Shown piece after piece: positions 33,433 through 35,962 of a stretch of DNA of 35,962 nucleotides (its first letter is position 1; each line of letters opens with the position of its first letter). A model generated the notes under the pieces. The model was not told the DNA's origin and did not search any database. It was given only the letters and a program-made list of their open reading frames with translations. The DNA is from Terriglobia bacterium (GTDB lineage Bacteria > Acidobacteriota > Terriglobia > UBA7540), in assembly GCA_030041095.1 (NCBI GenBank), contig JASHON010000117.1:1-35962 (forward strand), in the 5' to 3' direction. Made by a program: the position numbers and the translations under genes.

Positions 33433-33461
33433 AGGCTACAACACCGCGAGCGGGTTCGCAA
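33433..33461 (-). promoter_or_regulatory. Candidate promoter of tRNA-Lys (and possibly folD)
   Basis: On the minus strand TTGCGA (33456-33461), a 17-base spacer and TAGCCT (33433-33438), ending 18 bases before the tRNA. A weak match, supported mainly by its position. Confidence 0.3.
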
Positions 33462-33586
33462 AGAGGAAAATCGAGGGAAATCGACGGGAATCATGCAGGC
33501 AATCTGCGCGGCATCTTCTCCGTGTGTTGTACATTATGACGTGCGTCGATGGGGGACAAGTCCGTTGCAGGCATTTGCGTCTGAAA

Positions 33587-33916
33587 GTGGCGCTGAGCGC
33601 TGAAGGGCTATTCGGCATGGGCATTGCGGTCGGAGACTACGACAACGACCTCGACTTCCTGGTAAACAATAACGGCGAGCGCACGCAACTCTTGCGCAAT
33701 GACGGCGGGAACGCCAACCACTGGCTGCAATTGGTGCTTATTGGAACGCGGTCGAACCGCGATGGCGTGGGATCACGAGTGAAGTTGAAGGTAGGAGACC
33801 TGGTGTTGACGAGGCAAAAAAGGTGGGATGAGCTATCCATCAGCCCAAGAGTGGAAGAAGGGGAAGGCCTGGTCAAGCGTCCGTTTCCGCGCGTGCGCCC
33901 AGTGAAAGCCGGGTAG
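33587..33916 (+). pseudogene. FG-GAP/UnbV (ASPIC)-type protein remnant
   Basis: About 60-80 codons of a much larger secreted beta-propeller protein. Recognisable are GLFGMGIAVGDYDND (calcium-binding FG-GAP loop, with two residues of the usual DNDGDLD apparently missing), FLVNNNGERTQLLRND, then NHWLQLVLIGTRSNRDGVGS and RVKLKVGDLV from the UnbV domain. After that the frame continues without resemblance to the family. No signal peptide or start belongs to it; the upstream part of the open frame (from 33401) overlaps the tRNA. It is a leftover of a deletion or rearrangement beside tRNA-Lys. Confidence 0.65.
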
Positions 33917-33928
33917 GCGGCTGGTTCT

Positions 33929-35128
33929 TCATGCGCGCCTTGCGGTTTCCACGACAATCTCCGACTCCGCGGGCGGGTTAGTCACGAACAGGTCAACCAC
34001 TCGCCAGAGGACCCGTTCGTCGTCCGGCCTCAGTCTCTTCCAAACGATGCACGTGAGGCGATAGAGCGCGACGCCGGCTGCCGCTCCGAGAGTGTTGGTC
34101 ATAATGTCTGTCACGCCTGAGAACCGGGTCGGAATGCAGGACTGCAGAACCTCGACCGTCAAACTGAGCCCGCAGCCAATAACGATGGTCATCACAGCCG
34201 GACGCTTGATGCGTGAGAGCAGCAGAACGTAAGCGTAAGCAAGAAAGCCCAGAGGCACAAATCCTGCAATATTGATTGCTACGTTATTCCAATAGCTTTG
34301 GGCTGAATGATACTCATCCCATGGCCGTTCGAGAAAAACCTCGTGGAGTTCCCTGAACCGCGATGGTATGTAGAGGTCCGGGCCGGATCCCGCTCGATTG
34401 TGTACCACGCGGCCCGAGTGGCTCTCAAACAGATAGAGCACGATAGCACCGTCGCTTGAATTCTGAGGTGGCCGCCGGAGCCGTTTCCAGCTCTCGTACT
34501 GCCGAGCCACTTCTTCAGCCGTAAATTTCCTGTTGTACAGCGCCAAGCCTCGCAGGTCACCCATCCAACTCTCATCATCCACTGGTGAGTTAGCCACTAC
34601 CAGCCGCCCTGTGAGATATGCCGGATCCACACAAAACTGTTTCGACGCCTGAGTCAAGACACCGTTCACGTAGATTCGCGTGCCGTTCGCATCGCCGACA
34701 AGAGTGAGAAAGACAAGTGGTCGCCCACGGAAAACGTTGTTGGCAATCAGTATTGGAACCCCCGGGCCATGCTCGTTAGTCCAGGGTCCCTTCTCCAAAA
34801 CCAGCGCCGGATTGACTTGACGCAAGTAAAAGCCACCGGCATGACGTGGCCGGTAGAAAGCAATAATCGTGCCCAAATGCCAGGTAGTCTGGGGCCTCAG
34901 CCAGACCTCCAAGGTCCAGCCAGCCTGATTGCGCCAGTACGAGGGGGCGATAACCCCTTTGCTGATGAGGGTTCCGGGATCGTCAACGCGGACGCCGTTG
35001 GCCCGACTTAGCCACGAGACGTTGTTTGCGGGCGCATGAAACGGCCAGAGGCACGCCAACGCGATACCCGCGACGATGGAAAAGAACGCGACGCCGCGTA
35101 CTCTTGCCTTTAACCACATATTGTTCAT
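33929..35128 (-). CDS. VanZ-family membrane protein with an inserted LamG domain
   Basis: 399 residues. Membrane segment one (about 13-29) ends in CLWPF, as in VanZ proteins. Then comes a concanavalin A-like LamG domain (about 65-220): WTLEVWLRPQTTWHLG, PLVFLTLVGDANGTRIYVNG, WMGDLRGLALYNRKFTAEEV. The VanZ part resumes after residue 270 with NVAINIAGFVPLGFLAYAY, GCGLSLTVEVLQSCIPTR and DIMTNTLGAAAGVALY, then a soluble tail. So LamG appears inserted between the first and second membrane helices and would lie outside the cytoplasm, where it may bind glycan. Such proteins occur near exopolysaccharide/exosortase loci, which agrees with the ATPase at the right edge. The start is ATG 35128 or the one at 35119. 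Confidence 0.85.
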   Translation of the reverse strand: MNNMWLKARVRGVAFFSIVAGIALACLWPFHAPANNVSWLSRANGVRVDDPGTLISKGVIAPSYWRNQAGWTLEVWLRPQTTWHLGTIIAFYRPRHAGGFYLRQVNPALVLEKGPWTNEHGPGVPILIANNVFRGRPLVFLTLVGDANGTRIYVNGVLTQASKQFCVDPAYLTGRLVVANSPVDDESWMGDLRGLALYNRKFTAEEVARQYESWKRLRRPPQNSSDGAIVLYLFESHSGRVVHNRAGSGPDLYIPSRFRELHEVFLERPWDEYHSAQSYWNNVAINIAGFVPLGFLAYAYVLLLSRIKRPAVMTIVIGCGLSLTVEVLQSCIPTRFSGVTDIMTNTLGAAAGVALYRLTCIVWKRLRPDDERVLWRVVDLFVTNPPAESEIVVETARRA

Positions 35129-35164
35129 GCACCCTGCCGGCTGAGGGAACAGGACTTGTAGATC

Positions 35165-35199
35165 CGCCCGGAGGACCGGGCGCTCACACTGGAATTATA
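35165..35199 (-). promoter_or_regulatory. Candidate -10 box and GC-rich leader hairpin of the VanZ-LamG gene
   Basis: A perfect TATAAT on the minus strand (35194-35199) is followed downstream by a perfect 7-bp inverted repeat, CGCCCGG / CCGGGCG (35165-35171 and 35176-35182) with a 4-base loop. The hairpin lies in the predicted 5' leader, 36 bp before the start codon. No clear -35 box. Confidence 0.4.
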
Positions 35200-35610
35200 A
35201 AACCGTTCATTGGCTCGAAGCGAACTTTATGGAGTGGGGGACGATCGCCATCGCTTGCTTGGAGCCGGAATTCGCGGTTCCTTGCGAATTCACCGCGCTT
35301 GTCACGTCGTAATGCGTATCTCCGGCCAGGACCGTTGCATGTGCGTACGTCGTGCTACTTACGAGAGATGCGTTGACAGGAAGGGGCCAGGGGCAGCGGC
35401 TGCCGCAGCGGTTCGAGCCGGGGTTTCTAAGAGAGGGGATGAAAGAACCAGGAAGGTGTCGTGAAGAACGTTATGGCAGGGAGGGAGGTCACCCAAGCAT
35501 GAAGGACCGCACGCCACGAAGCGCGTCGCGTGCGACAATCGATGGGCGGCAAGGCAGAGGAAATGCGCTCGCTTAAGTCAAAAATCTCACTTTGGTCTCT
35601 CTCCGGTGGT

Positions 35611-35629
35611 CCATGGCCACCGGCCATGG
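35611..35629 (-). terminator. Hairpin after the ExeA-like ATPase gene
   Basis: Perfect 8-bp inverted repeat CCATGGCC / GGCCATGG with a 3-base loop, beginning five bases after the stop codon (35635) in the direction of transcription. It lacks a following T-run, so it is at best a weak or Rho-dependent terminator or an mRNA-stabilising hairpin. Confidence 0.35.
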
Positions 35630-35634
35630 CTCCT

Positions 35635-35962
35635 TCATTCCGCTCTTCTGAGCCGATCCATGATGGCGGCGAGGCCTTCGAACGTCTCAGCCAGCAAGGA
35701 GTCTGTGGATAAGGCGGCGCTCGGCGCCGCGCCAACCGGCGCGCTGTCCGTCAACTCGAAGTCCGCCGCAATCCCGTCGATGATCACTCCGTCCACCGGC
35801 TTCCGCTGGTCCGCAAACGCCGTGATCAGCGCCTGCTCGCACAGCAGATTGATCAGCCGCGGTATCCCCCGCGAATGCCCGTAAATCTTCGCCACCGCTT
35901 CCGGCGTAAAGACCCCTTCCCCCTCGCCCCCCGCTACCCGCAGCCGACTCGCAATATACCCT
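35635..35962 (-). CDS. ExeA/XrtA-locus-type AAA ATPase, C-terminal part (runs off window)
   Basis: The last 108 codons of an ATPase whose start lies beyond the right edge. The visible part begins GYIASRLRVAGGEGEG and continues FTPEAVAKIYGHSRGIPRLINLLCEQALITAF. This is the sensor-2/lid helix region of the GspA/ExeA-like AAA family found beside type II secretion, MSHA and exosortase/exopolysaccharide loci. The Walker motifs would be upstream and cannot be checked. The tail (about 45 residues after the lid) is acidic and alanine-rich. Together with the VanZ gene downstream it suggests that an exopolysaccharide or exosortase cluster continues to the right of the window. Confidence 0.82.
   Translation of the reverse strand, partial: GYIASRLRVAGGEGEGVFTPEAVAKIYGHSRGIPRLINLLCEQALITAFADQRKPVDGVIIDGIAADFELTDSAPVGAAPSAALSTDSLLAETFEGLAAIMDRLRRAE

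Larger units (their letters stand above)
35129..35634. other. Intergenic region between VanZ-LamG and the ExeA-like ATPase
   Basis: 506 bases between two leftward genes. It contains a -10 candidate and a leader hairpin for the VanZ gene (35165-35199) and an 8-bp hairpin just after the ATPase stop (35611-35629). No open frame here looks coding. Confidence 0.5.

Noticed and set aside
35611-35629. A classic Rho-independent terminator
   Set aside because: The hairpin is perfect but no T-run follows on the minus strand, so it is listed only as a weak candidate.

Overview
The window is a stretch of bacterial chromosome of moderately high GC content with dense genes on both strands. The best guess at the organism is an Acidobacteriota (Terriglobia-like) bacterium. 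The grounds are a very large TonB-dependent receptor with an N-terminal carboxypeptidase-regulatory-like domain, a divergent Hfq-like protein, an FG-GAP/UnbV-type remnant, and a VanZ/LamG protein beside an ExeA-type ATPase. This is inference from gene content; no rRNA gene or other decisive marker is present.

Left part (1-9.8 kb): a proline-rich lipoprotein, a UbiA-family prenyltransferase, a GT39-like membrane glycosyltransferase converging on it with overlapping 3' ends, a tiny lipoprotein, the TonB-dependent receptor, a small secreted protein, the Hfq-like RNA chaperone and a secreted PEBP-family protein.

Accessory region (9.88-18.26 kb): this block lies between tRNA-Glu(TTC) and tRNA-Thr(CGT), whose 3' ends both point inward. 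Directly inside each tRNA 3' end lies a broken tyrosine recombinase. Between them are a small winged-helix ORF, an AAA ATPase with a C-terminal PD-(D/E)xK nuclease-like motif, a 38-bp dyad upstream of it, a nonsense-mutated ParA-like remnant, a secreted protein made of two diverged repeats, a methyltransferase, a VapBC-type pair, a frameshifted zinc-ribbon membrane protein, an intact AlkZ-like winged-helix protein, and a DUF1016/YhcG-type nuclease remnant fused to the second recombinase fragment. It reads as two or more decayed integrative elements with a few surviving cargo genes.

Right part (18.5-36 kb): core metabolism. It holds a DUF6599-like lipid-anchored or secreted protein, a TPR protein, lipA (lipoate), coaE (CoA), an MFS transporter, a YycJ-like metallo-hydrolase, mtnA (methionine salvage), a pterin-4a-carbinolamine dehydratase, a heme operon (hemX-like, hemA, hemC, cobA-hemD fusion), a LytTR response regulator, folD preceded by tRNA-Lys(TTT), an FG-GAP/UnbV remnant, a VanZ protein with an inserted LamG domain, and the C-terminal end of an ExeA/XrtA-locus-type ATPase running off the right edge. 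Convergent neighbours are very tightly packed here (4 bp gaps at 25.33 and 31.46 kb).

I see no rRNA gene, no CRISPR array, no recognisable insertion sequence and no riboswitch. Promoter calls come from visual matching to sigma-70-like boxes and are tentative, except those in front of tRNA-Glu and tRNA-Thr, which have perfect TTGACA -35 boxes.
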